NCBI RefSeq assembly: GCF_021568695.1
Contig: NZ_JAKGTI010000002.1
Coordinates: 124,001-188,000, forward strand
DNA from: Maritalea mediterranea
Lineage (GTDB): Bacteria > Pseudomonadota > Alphaproteobacteria > Rhizobiales > Devosiaceae
Direction of reading: 5' to 3'
Length of the DNA stretch: 64,000 bases
Shown here: piece by piece, positions 25,852 to 35,198 of the stretch
Numbering within the stretch: the first letter of the stretch is position 1
How the letters are laid out: every line of letters starts with the position of its first letter
The notes under the pieces: generated by a model
The model's input: the letters and a program-made list of their open reading frames with translations, nothing else
What the model was told of the DNA's origin: nothing
Databases searched by the model: none
Position numbers and translations under genes: made by a program

Positions 25852-27081
25852 ATGAAAATTGCAAAATTGAATCCGTCCGTAAACCGGATTGAGTTTATCG
25901 GACTGGCTGCGCTGATTATGGCGCTCAATGCTTTGGCCATTGATGTGATGCTGCCTGCCCTGCCCATGATTGGCGAGGCCATGCAGGTGGAAGCGGAAAA
26001 TCACCGGCAATTCATCGTCACCTTCTTTTTGATCGGCTTTGGCTTCTCCCAGCTGTTCTTCGGCCCGCTTTGCGATGCCATTGGGCGCCGAAACACTTTT
26101 CTGATCGGGGTCACCATTTACATCCTTGCCGCTGTAGGTGGGGCCATGACCACAGACTTAAACGCCATGCTGGTGATGCGCGTCATTCAGGGCTTGGGCG
26201 CTGGCGCATCCCGCGTGGTGGCGCTGTCTATGGTGCGCGATTGCTTTGGCGGCCGCGCCATGGCTGAAGTGATGTCACTGATCATGATGGTCTTTATGAT
26301 CATGCCCGTGCTGGCCCCCACCTTTGGGCAGTTGATCATTCTGTTCGGTCCCTGGCAGTTTATCTATTATGCCATGGCGCTAATTGCCATTTTTGCCGCC
26401 ATCTGGACCATCACGCGCCTGCCCGAAACACTGGCACCCGAAAACCGGCGCGCCTTCCGCCCCAAAATCATTATAGAGGGCTTTGCCATTGTGTTCTCAA
26501 ACCGCATGGCGCTGTCCTACGGCTTGGCCAATATGGTCGCCTTGGGCGCGCTGTTCGGCTTTCTGGCCCCATCGCAGCAAATCTATGGCGAATTGTATGG
26601 CCTTGGCCCCTGGTTCCCCGCCGCCTTTGCCTTTATCGCCACGGTTATGTCGCTGGCCTCCTTCATCAATTCGCGACTTGTGGGCCGGTTCGGCATGCGC
26701 AAATTATCCCATAGCGCCCTGATCGGCTTTATTTCTCTAAGCCTGTTGTGGTCTATCCTCGCTTATTTGGGCGCCTTACCTTTATGGGCCTTTATGGCGA
26801 TCCAAGCCCCGGTCATGTTCCTGTTCGGCCTCATGGGCACCAATTTCAACTCACTCTCGATGGAGCCATTGGGCCGCGTGGCCGGCACCGCTGCCTCCGT
26901 TTTTGGTTTTATGCAAACCGTCGGCGGTGCCCTGCTCGGCACGTTTATTGGCCAGGCTTATAATGGCTCTGTGCTGCCCATTGCCCTGGGCTATGTGGTA
27001 TTGGGCAGCGTCAGCATGTGCTTCGTGTTGATTGCCGAAAACGGTAGATTGTTCAAACCGCAATTTGATCCAATATCCTGA
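25852..27081 (+). CDS. Bcr/CflA family MFS drug-efflux protein, copy 2
   Basis: A 409-residue paralogue of the protein at 23505-24740, sharing the opening LNPS/PNxNxIEF, DVMLPALPMIGEAM, QLFFGPLCDAIGRRNT and GLGAGASRVVALSMVRDCFGG. The two are close enough to suggest duplication, with the AEC gene in reverse orientation between them. GGTGACCC precedes ATG 25852. Substrate unknown; Bcr-type drug or metabolite export is expected. Confidence 0.9.
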   Translation: MKIAKLNPSVNRIEFIGLAALIMALNALAIDVMLPALPMIGEAMQVEAENHRQFIVTFFLIGFGFSQLFFGPLCDAIGRRNTFLIGVTIYILAAVGGAMTTDLNAMLVMRVIQGLGAGASRVVALSMVRDCFGGRAMAEVMSLIMMVFMIMPVLAPTFGQLIILFGPWQFIYYAMALIAIFAAIWTITRLPETLAPENRRAFRPKIIIEGFAIVFSNRMALSYGLANMVALGALFGFLAPSQQIYGELYGLGPWFPAAFAFIATVMSLASFINSRLVGRFGMRKLSHSALIGFISLSLLWSILAYLGALPLWAFMAIQAPVMFLFGLMGTNFNSLSMEPLGRVAGTAASVFGFMQTVGGALLGTFIGQAYNGSVLPIALGYVVLGSVSMCFVLIAENGRLFKPQFDPIS

Positions 27082-27186
27082 GTTTTGGCCGGGCTAAACT
27101 CGATTGCAGTATTGTTGATCAAAAAATTTGATTTGCCCATTTGAAGTGATCAGGGCAATTTATGTGCCTGAACCTTGCGAGAGCCT

Positions 27187-28425
27187 ATGAGCACCACCGC
27201 AACCACCCCACTCGCGCCCGTGCGCGTTCCGTTGACCTTCATCATCATTGCTGGTTGTTTAATCGCGATGATGTCCTTTGGCGTGCGCTCCACCGCGGGG
27301 CTGTTTACTGTGCCCGTCACGGCTGAATTTGGCTGGTCACGCGAAACATGGGGCCTCGCGTTTGCTGTCCAAAACCTGATCTGGGGCCTGATCCAGCCGA
27401 TCGCAGGTGGCTTTGCCGATAAGCATGGCACCGCCAAAACCCTTGTCATCGGCACCATCGTCTATGCGTTGGGCGTGCTGCTGCTCGCCTATGGGGGCAC
27501 AGAATGGACGCTATTTTTGGGCGCAGGCCTGTTGATGGGCTTAGGCATCGGCACCGCGTCGTTCGCCGTGGTGATGGCCGCCTTCGGCCGTGCCGTTCCG
27601 GCGGAAAAGCGCAGCTTTGTTTTTGGCATCGCCACCGCCGCCTCTTCTGCCGGTCAGTTTGTATTTGCGCCGGTGGGTCAACAATTGATCAATGGCTTTG
27701 GCTGGCAAAACGCGTTGCTGATTTTTGCCATCACCTTGCTGGCGATTATCCCGCTTTCCTTCTTTTTGCGCGGCAAATCCGAACACCAGGCCGACGATGG
27801 CCGCGACATGCCAGTGTTTGAAACCCTGCGCGAGGCCTTCAAACACCGCTCCTATGTACTGCTGGTGATTGGCTTTTTCGTCTGTGGTTTCCATTTGGCC
27901 TTCGTTACCGTGCATATGCCCGCCTATCTGGTGCAGTGTGGGCTCAGCCCCACCGTGGGCAGCTGGGCGTTGGCACTGATCGGTCTGTTCAACATTGTCG
28001 GATCGTTGGGTGCGGGCTATCTGGCCGGACGCTTGCCCAAACAGTTCCTGCTGGCCAGCATCTATCTCAGCCGTGTGGTGATCACCGGCCTGTTCCTGCT
28101 GCTGCCGATTTCAGAATGGACCACCTATATCTTTGCCGCCATCACCGGCCTACTGTGGCTGGCCACTGTGCCGCCCACCGCCGCGCTGGTCACAGACTTC
28201 TTTGGCCCCAAATATATGGGCATGCTTTATGGCTTTGCGTTCCTGTCCCACCAGATCGGCTCCTTCTTCGGCGTCTGGTTGGGCGGCGTCAGCTTTGATC
28301 TGACCGGCAATTATGATCTGGTGTGGTATCTGGGCATGATGATCGGCCTGCTTTCTGCAGCACTGCATTTGCCCATCAAGCAAAACCGTGCACCTCACTT
28401 TGCCGTGGTCGCGCCGGGCGAATAA
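27187..28425 (+). CDS. MFS transporter (monocarboxylate/oxalate-formate type)
   Basis: A 412-residue MFS protein of the OFA/monocarboxylate porter type. The first segments carry GVRSTAGLFTVPVTAEFGWSRETW, a hallmark of this subgroup, then PIAGGFADKHGTAKTL and PPTAALVTDFFGPKYMGMLYG. It probably carries a small organic acid. I chose ATG 27187 (GAGAG just upstream). Its stop directly abuts the stop of the convergent ttcA gene with no spacer. It is the fourth transporter in a row. Confidence 0.87.
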   Translation: MSTTATTPLAPVRVPLTFIIIAGCLIAMMSFGVRSTAGLFTVPVTAEFGWSRETWGLAFAVQNLIWGLIQPIAGGFADKHGTAKTLVIGTIVYALGVLLLAYGGTEWTLFLGAGLLMGLGIGTASFAVVMAAFGRAVPAEKRSFVFGIATAASSAGQFVFAPVGQQLINGFGWQNALLIFAITLLAIIPLSFFLRGKSEHQADDGRDMPVFETLREAFKHRSYVLLVIGFFVCGFHLAFVTVHMPAYLVQCGLSPTVGSWALALIGLFNIVGSLGAGYLAGRLPKQFLLASIYLSRVVITGLFLLLPISEWTTYIFAAITGLLWLATVPPTAALVTDFFGPKYMGMLYGFAFLSHQIGSFFGVWLGGVSFDLTGNYDLVWYLGMMIGLLSAALHLPIKQNRAPHFAVVAPGE

Positions 28426-29262
28426 TCAGGCGGGCGCGTCACCACCAAAATCAAATAGCTCGGGGTCCAGCAAATGGCTGGCTTTGACATTCTGCAGGGC
28501 CGCAAACATGCGGTCCTTGCGTCCCGGTGATTTGCGCTCCATATCCGCCAGCATCTGCTTCATCATTTGCCGTTGCAATCCATCCTGAGACCCGCAAAGG
28601 TCGCACGGTATGATCGGGAATTGCATTCCGTCGGCAAATTTTTGCAAATCCTGCTCTTCACACAGGGCCAGTGGGCGCAACACCGCCAAGTCCCCCTCAT
28701 CATTGGTGAGTTTGGGCGGCATGGTGGCCATTTTGCCGCCAAAGAACATGTTGAGCAAAAAAGTCTCCAGCATATCGTCGCGATGGTGCCCCAACACCAC
28801 GGCGGAACATCCTTCTTCCCGGGCGATGCGATAGAGGTGCCCGCGCCGCAACCGTGAGCAAAGCGAGCAATAGGTATTTCCCTCCGGCACCTTGTCTTTC
28901 ACGATGGAATAGGTGTCGCGATATTCAATGCGATGGGCGATGCCAAGACTGTCCAGATAGTTCGGCAGCACCTCTTTAGGGAAATGAGGCTGGCCCTGAT
29001 CCAGATTGCAAGCGAGAATATCCTGTTTCAGCACACCACGCGATTGCAGTTCCAGCAGCAGCGCCAGCAAACCATAAGAATCCTTGCCGCCCGAGAGCGC
29101 CACCAGCCAACGGCCCTCTACTTGATGCATATGATAGGTGTTCAGCGCTGTTTCCACCTGCCGCAGCAGGCGCTTGCGCAACTTGCCGAACTCCACTGAT
29201 TTGGGCATGTCGGCAAAAAGGTTCTGAATGGGCAAAACGGCTCGATCCATGGGCGCACTCAT
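28426..29262 (-). CDS. ttcA: tRNA 2-thiocytidine(32) synthetase TtcA
   Basis: ATP-dependent enzyme that thiolates cytidine 32 of several tRNAs using a [4Fe-4S] cluster. The 278-residue protein has the PP-loop SGGKDS (residues 57-62) and two CXXC pairs: Cys132/Cys135 in CSLC and Cys220/Cys223 in [18 protein letters not shown] is the conserved N-type ATP pyrophosphatase motif. The start at ATG 29262 is conventional; ATG 29250 is four codons later. It is convergent with an MFS gene. Confidence 0.95.
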   Translation of the reverse strand: MSAPMDRAVLPIQNLFADMPKSVEFGKLRKRLLRQVETALNTYHMHQVEGRWLVALSGGKDSYGLLALLLELQSRGVLKQDILACNLDQGQPHFPKEVLPNYLDSLGIAHRIEYRDTYSIVKDKVPEGNTYCSLCSRLRRGHLYRIAREEGCSAVVLGHHRDDMLETFLLNMFFGGKMATMPPKLTNDEGDLAVLRPLALCEEQDLQKFADGMQFPIIPCDLCGSQDGLQRQMMKQMLADMERKSPGRKDRMFAALQNVKASHLLDPELFDFGGDAPA

Positions 29263-29313
29263 TGATTAATCAAGGCCCCGGCATAACGGTTTTTGCATCA
29301 ACAATAAAGGGAT

Positions 29314-29703
29314 TTACGCGTTTTCCTGCGCTTTGCGCCGGGCTGCCGCTTTGGCCTTTTCGCGTTCCTTAATCTGCGCCAACGAGCGCCAAAACACCAC
29401 ATAAACCGCAAAATCGCTGGTAAAGCTGACAAACTCGTGTGGCACATCTGCCTCTACGGGCACCACATCCCCAATCTGCATATCGTGTCTTTGGCCCGCA
29501 ATCGAGATATCAGCGCGTCCACGAATGGCCATATAAATGATATTTACACCTGGCGGGGTCGGATAGGTGCCCGTCTTGGGCGTATAGAGTTGCACGGAAA
29601 GGGTGTCTGAGGAGAACGCAGGCGCAAACCAAACCCCATTCGGCCACTTGCGCGTGGCCGGTCCAGGAAGTTTTTCCAGCAAGTCGTCAAATCTGACACG
29701 CAT
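29314..29703 (-). CDS. Small cupin-domain protein
   Basis: A 129-residue protein with a single cupin barrel. The second cupin motif is visible as IGDVVPVEADVPHEFVSF (about residues 77-94); the first motif is degenerate, so metal binding is uncertain. The C terminus is a charged tail (KEREKAKAAARRKAQ). Cupins of this sort bind small ligands or sugars; no specific role can be assigned. It lies 51 bases upstream of ttcA on the same strand and could be cotranscribed. GGGTGG precedes ATG 29703. Confidence 0.75.
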   Translation of the reverse strand: MRVRFDDLLEKLPGPATRKWPNGVWFAPAFSSDTLSVQLYTPKTGTYPTPPGVNIIYMAIRGRADISIAGQRHDMQIGDVVPVEADVPHEFVSFTSDFAVYVVFWRSLAQIKEREKAKAAARRKAQENA

Positions 29704-29898
29704 AGTCCACCCATAAATATGCTAAAGCGAAAAGGCTTTCGCCTAAAATGACAAAAAAACGAAAATATGGTGTTAATAATACACTATTTAGCCAAAGATT
29801 ACACAAATGCCGTTAATAAATTGATGTCTTGAAGAAATTTGATTTACACACCTTCCAAATTTTGCATCTATTGATTGAAAATCTTGGGAGGCATTTAT

Positions 29899-31122
29899 AT
29901 GTTTCGTTCGTTCTTTCCGGCACCAAAGCTGTTCTTCGGCAGCGCCGTGGTGTGGGCCGCCCTTTGCTTCTTGATCTGGTTCACCATTGGTCCGGCACTT
30001 CAAAGCGTCATCAGTCTTGATCCAATACTTACGCCAAATCCCGGTGATGATCCAACCCCCTTCCTCACCAACCAGAAGGTCTGGCTCTATCAATTTGTGA
30101 TCATGGGCGTTTATTTGTTTTGTGTGCCTTGGTATTTTGTCCAACGTCATCGCTGGTATTGGTGGTCCGTTGTGGGTTCCGCAACGATCATTCTGATGCT
30201 GTTTGCAAACGTACAGGTGCAGGCTTGGTTGAACGACTGGTATGGCGATTTCTTCAATATTGTTCAAACCGCACTGACCAACCCTGGCAGCATCGCGCCG
30301 GAAGACTATTGGGGCAATTTGATTTTTGTGGCCTATGTTGCTGCGCCCAATATCCTGCTTATCGTACTGATTAACTTCTTCACCAGCCATTATGTCTTCC
30401 GCTGGAGAACGGCGATGAACTTCTATTATATGAGTTTTTGGCCACATTTGCGACATGTAGAGGGTGCCTCCCAGCGTATTCAGGAAGATGCGATGCGATT
30501 TGCTGATGGCTTGGAATCATTGGGCGTGAATTTTGTTTACGCCTTGATGACCTTGGCTGTGTTCCTGCCAATTTTGTGGGGCCTCTCTCAGCAAATCACA
30601 GCCCTTCCATTGATCGGCGAAGTACCCGGCTCGCTAATCTGGGTTGCGCTGCTCTCTGCCGCATTCGGTACAGTGGTGTTGGCCGCTGTGGGTATTAAGC
30701 TGCCGGGCTTGGAGTTTAACAACCAAAAAGTAGAAGCGGCATATCGCAAGGAATTGGTGTATGCGGAAGATCATGAAGAGCGGGCACAGCCCCAAACGGT
30801 GAAAGAGCTCTATTTGGATGTGCAGAAAAACTATTTTCGCCTGTTCTTCCACTACCTCTATTTCAATCTGGTTCGCTCTGCTTACAATCAGGCGTCAAAC
30901 TTTATCCCGCTTATTGCGCTTGGCCCTTCGATTCTGGCTGGAGCCATCACGCTTGGCGTTTACCAACAGGTGGCCAACGCCTTTGGTCGCGTGGAAAGTT
31001 CCTTGCAATATCTGGTGGATTCATGGCCGGCCATCATCAAGCTGATGTCGGTCTATAAACGTTTGCGCAAATTTGAGGCAGAAATTCCTGAAGGCTCACC
31101 ATTGCCCGAATCTCCTGTTTGA
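29899..31122 (+). CDS. SbmA/BacA family peptide uptake protein
   Basis: A 407-residue inner-membrane protein of the SbmA/BacA family, which imports proline-rich antimicrobial peptides, bleomycin and thiazole peptides using the proton gradient; BacA in rhizobia is needed for chronic host infection. Family features include FFPAPKLFF at the start, WYWWSVVGSA, the LNDWYGDFFNIVQ and RWRTAMNFYYMSFWPHLRHVEGASQRIQEDAMRF regions, and the absence of an ATP-binding domain. I chose ATG 29899 because GGGAGG (29886-29891) precedes it. It ends at a strong bidirectional terminator shared with rpsD. Confidence 0.92.
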   Translation: MFRSFFPAPKLFFGSAVVWAALCFLIWFTIGPALQSVISLDPILTPNPGDDPTPFLTNQKVWLYQFVIMGVYLFCVPWYFVQRHRWYWWSVVGSATIILMLFANVQVQAWLNDWYGDFFNIVQTALTNPGSIAPEDYWGNLIFVAYVAAPNILLIVLINFFTSHYVFRWRTAMNFYYMSFWPHLRHVEGASQRIQEDAMRFADGLESLGVNFVYALMTLAVFLPILWGLSQQITALPLIGEVPGSLIWVALLSAAFGTVVLAAVGIKLPGLEFNNQKVEAAYRKELVYAEDHEERAQPQTVKELYLDVQKNYFRLFFHYLYFNLVRSAYNQASNFIPLIALGPSILAGAITLGVYQQVANAFGRVESSLQYLVDSWPAIIKLMSVYKRLRKFEAEIPEGSPLPESPV

Positions 31123-31144
31123 TCGGACAGGCGTTTTCCCAAAC

Positions 31145-31178
31145 AAAAAAGGCCGCCCAAACGGGCGGCCTTTTCTTT
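31145..31178. terminator. Bidirectional terminator between the SbmA-like gene and rpsD
   Basis: Arms AAAAAAGGCCGCCC and GGGCGGCCTTTTCTTT pair around AAAC. A- and T-runs flank both sides, so it can stop transcripts from both genes. Confidence 0.92.
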
Positions 31179-31193
31179 GATCTTCGTCTCGAC

Positions 31194-31811
31194 TTAACGA
31201 GAGTAAAATTCAACAACCAAGTTTGGTTCCATTTGAACCGGATATGGCACATCGGACAACTGGGGGATGCGGGTCAATGAAGCTGTCATTTTAGAATGAT
31301 CAACGTCTACATAGTCAGGCACATCGCGCTCGGCCAATTGTGTCGCTTCCAGAACCAATGCCAGCTGCTTTGATTTTTCACGGATCTCAACCACATCGCC
31401 AACATTGAGGCGGTAGGATGGAATGTTCACGCGCTGGCCGTTCACCAACACATGGCCGTGGTTGACGAACTGACGGGCCGCAAAAACGGTCGGCACAAAC
31501 TTGGCGCGGTAAACAACAGCGTCCAAACGTTGCTCAAGCAAACCGATCAACAATTCACCGGTGTCGCCTTTTTGACGTGTCGCTTCATTATATACGCGCT
31601 TGAATGATTTCTCAGTCAGGTTGCCGTAATAGCCTTTAAGCTTTTGCTTGGCGCGCAACTGCAAACCAAAGTCAGAAAGCTTGCCGCGACGACGCTGGCC
31701 GTGCTGGCCTGGGCCATATTCACGACGGTTTACAGGGCTTTTCGGACGGCCCCAGATATTTTCGCCCAAGCGGCGGTCAATTTTATATTTCTCAGAATGG
31801 CGTTTAGACAT
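31194..31811 (-). CDS. rpsD: 30S ribosomal protein S4
   Basis: The 205-residue primary-binding protein of the small subunit, which also helps translational accuracy. The opening [37 protein letters not shown] is the alphaproteobacterial form, and the S4 RNA-binding domain (about residues 94-155) includes [31 protein letters not shown]. It is monocistronic here, away from the main ribosomal operons, as is usual in this class. The 165-base leader is discussed under its promoter. Confidence 0.97.
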   Translation of the reverse strand: MSKRHSEKYKIDRRLGENIWGRPKSPVNRREYGPGQHGQRRRGKLSDFGLQLRAKQKLKGYYGNLTEKSFKRVYNEATRQKGDTGELLIGLLEQRLDAVVYRAKFVPTVFAARQFVNHGHVLVNGQRVNIPSYRLNVGDVVEIREKSKQLALVLEATQLAERDVPDYVDVDHSKMTASLTRIPQLSDVPYPVQMEPNLVVEFYSR

Positions 31812-31983
31812 CGCTCGTCCTTCTTAAATCGTAATGAATGACTGCGCCCTCCTCTGCTCCGCCTCTATAAATAGAGTCGAAACCGACAGATCTTGCGAAA
31901 AACACGCTTGCTGCGGGTAAACCGCGCATGAAAACCGAAGATCCCGGGTGCACAATTGATTGAAACAACCAATTGATCGCGCT

Positions 31984-32012
31984 GAATTAGATCAGCCCTT
32001 ACAAAAAGTCAA
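31984..32012 (-). promoter_or_regulatory. rpsD: Promoter of rpsD
   Basis: Read on the minus strand: -35 TTGACT (32012-32007), 17-base spacer, -10 TAATTC (31989-31984). Transcription would start near 31977, leaving a leader of about 165 bases before rpsD. The gap 31812-32141 holds this promoter, the divergent gntR promoter/operator and no gene. No leader structure typical of S4 autoregulation was recognised. Confidence 0.6.
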
Positions 32013-32086
32013 CCGCAAAACCCGCCAAATTCCGGGCTTCTGACGATTAACTGTAAGTTTTTTGCCCCTGCCTCTTTAAAAAGCAC

Positions 32087-32126
32087 TTGCATCTCCCATT
32101 TAGTGTGTTACAACTCTAATACACTA
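32087..32126 (+). promoter_or_regulatory. Promoter and operator of the GntR-ABC operon
   Basis: A candidate -35 TTGCAT (32087-32092) and -10 TACAAC (32109-32114) are covered by the inverted repeat TAGTGT (32101-32106) / ACACTA (32121-32126) with 14 bases between. The repeat ends 15 bases before the gntR ATG. An operator over the promoter is what is expected for an autorepressing YtrA-type regulator. Confidence 0.6.
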
Positions 32127-32141
32127 GATGAGTGAGACACA

Positions 32142-32495
32142 ATGAACAATTGGAATGAAACACAGCCGATATTTGTTCAGATCAGAGAGCGATTGACCGA
32201 CATGATTATCACAGGTTCGGTTAATGAAGGCGAAGCGTTACCCTCGGTGCGGCATATTGCGACAGACTTGTCAGTCAACCCGCTCACGGTCACCAAAGCC
32301 TACCAGTCACTTGTTGATCTGGGCGTCATCGAAAAAAGAAGAGGCTTAGGCATGTTTGTTGCTGAAGGCGCGCGCAAGGAGCTTTTGGCGCATGAACGCG
32401 AGGCATTTTTGAAAAATGAATGGCCGCGCATTGTGAAACAAATCAAAGCATTAGATCTCGATATGAACGAGCTGATGCGCCACGCTGAAAAATAG
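32142..32495 (+). CDS. GntR family regulator, YtrA subfamily
   Basis: A 117-residue repressor of the YtrA subfamily: an N-terminal winged helix-turn-helix (about residues 10-75, with ITGSVNEGEALPSVRHIATDLSVNPLTVTKAYQSL) and a short helical dimerisation tail instead of a large ligand domain. YtrA-type proteins typically repress their own operon, which includes an ABC exporter. The next two genes are exactly such an ABC ATPase and permease. An inverted repeat overlaps the promoter. Confidence 0.9.
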   Translation: MNNWNETQPIFVQIRERLTDMIITGSVNEGEALPSVRHIATDLSVNPLTVTKAYQSLVDLGVIEKRRGLGMFVAEGARKELLAHEREAFLKNEWPRIVKQIKALDLDMNELMRHAEK

Positions 32496-32504
32496 AGGCG
32501 AGTT

Positions 32505-33392
32505 ATGAACGAGACAGCTAAGCCCCTGATTGAAGCCCGCAATTTGCGCAAGAGCTTCAACAAAAAAGAGATTTTGCACGGGCTGAATTTCACCATTCCC
32601 AAGGGGCGCATTGTGGGCCTGGTGGGGCACAATGGTGCCGGCAAAACCACCACTTTGAATGCGATTTTGGGCCTGACCGACTGCGAGGGCGACATAACCG
32701 TCCTCGGCCAGAATCCATATCAACACCGCGCAAACTTGATGAATGACATTGCATTCATCTCCGACGTCGCCAGCTTGCCGCGCTTTCTCAAGGTGCGTGA
32801 ACTGTTTGATTTGATTGAAGATATACACCCCAACTTTTCCAGGGAGAAGGCAAATGGATTTCTTGAGGGCACAGACATCCGCGCTAATGCAAAGATCAAA
32901 GCTTTATCAAAAGGTATGGTCGCTCAGCTGCACCTTGCTATCGTCATGGCGATCGATGCTTCGCTTCTAGTTTTGGACGAGCCAACCCTTGGCTTGGACA
33001 TTACCTACCGCAAGCGCTTCTATAAGCGATTGTTGGAAGATTATATGCATGAAGAGCGCACCCTGCTGATCACCACCCATCAGGTGGATGAGATCGAATT
33101 TATGCTTTCCGACATTATGTTCATCAAAGATGGCGAATTGGTTCTGGATTGCCCGATGGAAGATGTGGGCACCCGCTATCACCAGCTTGTCACCGATGAG
33201 AAGGAACTGGACGCCCTGCACGCGCTCAAGCCCATCTATGTCGAGCAGAAATTCGGCCAGACCATTATGGTGTTCGATGGCGTGGCTGCCGATCAATTGG
33301 CACCATTTGGCAAGGTCAGCACCCCAACCATTTCAGATTTGTTTGTCGCGCTGATGCAGCGTGAAGATACCCGTCAGGGAGAGATAATATGA
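32505..33392 (+). CDS. ABC transporter ATP-binding protein
   Basis: A 295-residue ABC ATPase. Walker A is GHNGAGKTT (41-49), the signature is LSKGM (134-138, a variant of LSGGQ) and Walker B is LVLDEP (155-160). The C-terminal 70 residues are an extra domain common in bacitracin/multidrug-export ATPases. It follows gntR by 9 bases and overlaps the permease start by 4 bases (ATGA). With the permease it probably forms a homodimer-type ABC-2 exporter; the substrate (cell-envelope-active peptide or lipid) is a guess. Confidence 0.92.
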   Translation: MNETAKPLIEARNLRKSFNKKEILHGLNFTIPKGRIVGLVGHNGAGKTTTLNAILGLTDCEGDITVLGQNPYQHRANLMNDIAFISDVASLPRFLKVRELFDLIEDIHPNFSREKANGFLEGTDIRANAKIKALSKGMVAQLHLAIVMAIDASLLVLDEPTLGLDITYRKRFYKRLLEDYMHEERTLLITTHQVDEIEFMLSDIMFIKDGELVLDCPMEDVGTRYHQLVTDEKELDALHALKPIYVEQKFGQTIMVFDGVAADQLAPFGKVSTPTISDLFVALMQREDTRQGEII

Positions 33393-34288
33393 AACCCTAT
33401 ATCGCGCTCGTAAAACGGGAATTTTTGGAACATCGCGGTGCGTTTTTGATTGCACCGGCCGTTATCACGCTCATCATTATCACTGTGTTTGCCTCGGCCA
33501 TCTTGCTGGGCCACAGCGAAATTGAAAGCGAAATCCGGGCGGAATTCACGACCATGGATTCCAAAGCAACTTTGTTCACCGCCTTTTATGGCATTTCCAT
33601 TGTGCTATGGACCATCTATTTGATGATCGCACTGTTCTTCTATTATGCGGATTCCTTCAGTGCCGACCGGAAGAATAACGGGCTATTGTTCTGGAAAAGC
33701 ATGCCGCAATCAGACCTGAAAATTCTGGGCTCAAAAGTGTTGGCAGGCGGAACGGTCTTCCCGCTGGCCATTGGCGTATGGATTTTGATTGCCGGTGTGA
33801 TGGCCTATTTGTTCTCCATCTGGATTTCAAGCCTTGTGCCTGGTGTCAGCACCGCAGATCCAATCAGCTTTGTCAGCACCTATATTCAGATGAGCATCTC
33901 AGCCGCTGTCATGGTTTTGCTTGCCCTGTTGTGGTACGCTCCCTTCTTTGCCTGGGTGGCGCTGCTGTCCACCGTATTTAAGCGCTGGAGCATTCCGTTG
34001 GCGTTCGTGGTGCCGGGGTTGCTGGTTTTGGCCGAACGCATCTTTTATTTCAGCGTGGACAATTTTGAGAGCCGGATCGGCAATTTCATTTCCTATCGAC
34101 TGGAAAGCATGTTCGCCAATGAAAATTTGCTGGAAGAAACGGTCATTCAAGAAGGCTTCAACGCCGCCACTTTTATCTTTACGATGCTCAACCAATATAA
34201 CTGGTTTCACATGTTCATCGGCTTGGCGATCACCGCAGGTTTTGTTTATGGCGCAAGCGAATATCGTCGCCGCCTGATCGAAGCCTAG
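33389..34288 (+). CDS. ABC-2 type transporter permease
   Basis: A 299-residue membrane protein with about six segments and an external loop between the first two. It opens MKPYIALVKREFLEHRGAFLIAP, a pattern typical of ABC-2 permeases, and has YYADSFSADRKNNGLLFWKSMPQSD, a cytosolic coupling segment. It is coupled to the ATPase by a 4-base overlap and ends at a terminator, so the operon is gntR-ATPase-permease only. Confidence 0.88.
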   Translation: MKPYIALVKREFLEHRGAFLIAPAVITLIIITVFASAILLGHSEIESEIRAEFTTMDSKATLFTAFYGISIVLWTIYLMIALFFYYADSFSADRKNNGLLFWKSMPQSDLKILGSKVLAGGTVFPLAIGVWILIAGVMAYLFSIWISSLVPGVSTADPISFVSTYIQMSISAAVMVLLALLWYAPFFAWVALLSTVFKRWSIPLAFVVPGLLVLAERIFYFSVDNFESRIGNFISYRLESMFANENLLEETVIQEGFNAATFIFTMLNQYNWFHMFIGLAITAGFVYGASEYRRRLIEA

Positions 34289-34318
34289 GCTCAGGCCTGC
34301 AAAAATACCTTCAAAACT

Positions 34319-34348
34319 GAAAGGACGCCTATTCGGCGTCCTTTTTTT
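34319..34348 (+). terminator. Terminator after the ABC operon
   Basis: Arms AAAGGACGCC (34320-34329) and GGCGTCCTTTTTTT (34335-34348) form a hairpin with a T run. It overlaps the last codons of trmJ on the minus strand, so it serves the plus-strand operon and possibly both. Confidence 0.85.
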
Positions 34349-35150
34349 GTTGCTGGCGCTGTTTTTCCCGGTGAGGGTTCGGCCGCTCATGCCGCCGGTC
34401 AAGTGCGGCGACAATACCACGAAAGGTCCGCACCTCCTGCACATTGAACTTGGCCCGCCCCAGCATCGAGCGAATATTATTCACCATGGAGGGGCGCTTG
34501 TGCGCCACCTTGAAATAGTTCGACCGATCCAGCGCATCTTCCAAATGTTCGTAAAGCCCCACCAGCTGTTCGCGCGGCGCAGGTTCGCCCAAATCGCCGG
34601 CAAAGGGCAAATCCTTGGCCCCATTCACCGCCCGCCGCCATTCATAAGCCAGCACCAGCACCGCCTGTGCGATGTTGAGCGAGGCAAAGGCAGGTTCCAC
34701 CGGCAGGGTTACGATGGAGTCGCAAAGCGCCACTTCTTCATTGTTCAACCCCCAGCGCTCACGACCAAACAAGACGCCCGCCTTCTGGCCGGAATGAATA
34801 TGCGGCACCATCTGGTTTGCCGCCTCGTCCGGCCCGATCACCGGCTTAAACATATCGCGCGACCGTGCCGTGGTGGCATAGACGAGATTGAGATCGGCGA
34901 TGGCGTCTTCCACCCGATCAAACACCTGCACCCGGTCAATCACATGATCCGCCTTGGCCGCAGCGCCCCGCGCCCGCTCGCTTGGCCACCCATCCCGCGG
35001 ATTGACGATGCGCAGATCCCACAGACCAAAATTGGCCATGGCCCGCGCGGCCGTGCCGATATTTTCCCCCAATTGAGGTTCACACAAAATCACCGCCGGG
35101 GTGGGTTTCAGCTCAAACCCTTTGGAGCTATCCGTGCCTGCCATGGTCAT
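34329..35150 (-). CDS. trmJ: tRNA/rRNA methyltransferase TrmJ family
   Basis: A 273-residue SPOUT-fold methyltransferase; TrmJ places 2'-O-methyl groups at tRNA position 32, so it may act with ttcA, which thiolates the same position. Motifs: VILCEPQLGENIGTAARAMANFGLWDLRIV (about residues 20-49), GVLFGRERWGLNNEEV (about 125-140) and LPVEPAFASLNIAQAVLVLAYE (about 149-170) forming the trefoil knot. AAGGA precedes ATG 35150. The C terminus is a charged tail rich in Gln and Lys. Confidence 0.92.
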   Translation of the reverse strand: MTMAGTDSSKGFELKPTPAVILCEPQLGENIGTAARAMANFGLWDLRIVNPRDGWPSERARGAAAKADHVIDRVQVFDRVEDAIADLNLVYATTARSRDMFKPVIGPDEAANQMVPHIHSGQKAGVLFGRERWGLNNEEVALCDSIVTLPVEPAFASLNIAQAVLVLAYEWRRAVNGAKDLPFAGDLGEPAPREQLVGLYEHLEDALDRSNYFKVAHKRPSMVNNIRSMLGRAKFNVQEVRTFRGIVAALDRRHERPNPHREKQRQQQKKDAE

Positions 35151-35198
35151 CGTCCTTCACATAAGTCGCAGACACATAGAGCGGAAGGCCTACAAAAA

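Noticed and set aside
31812-31976. Possible S4 autoregulatory leader
   Set aside because: I could not draw a convincing conserved structure in the 165-base leader by eye, so no riboswitch or r-protein leader was called.
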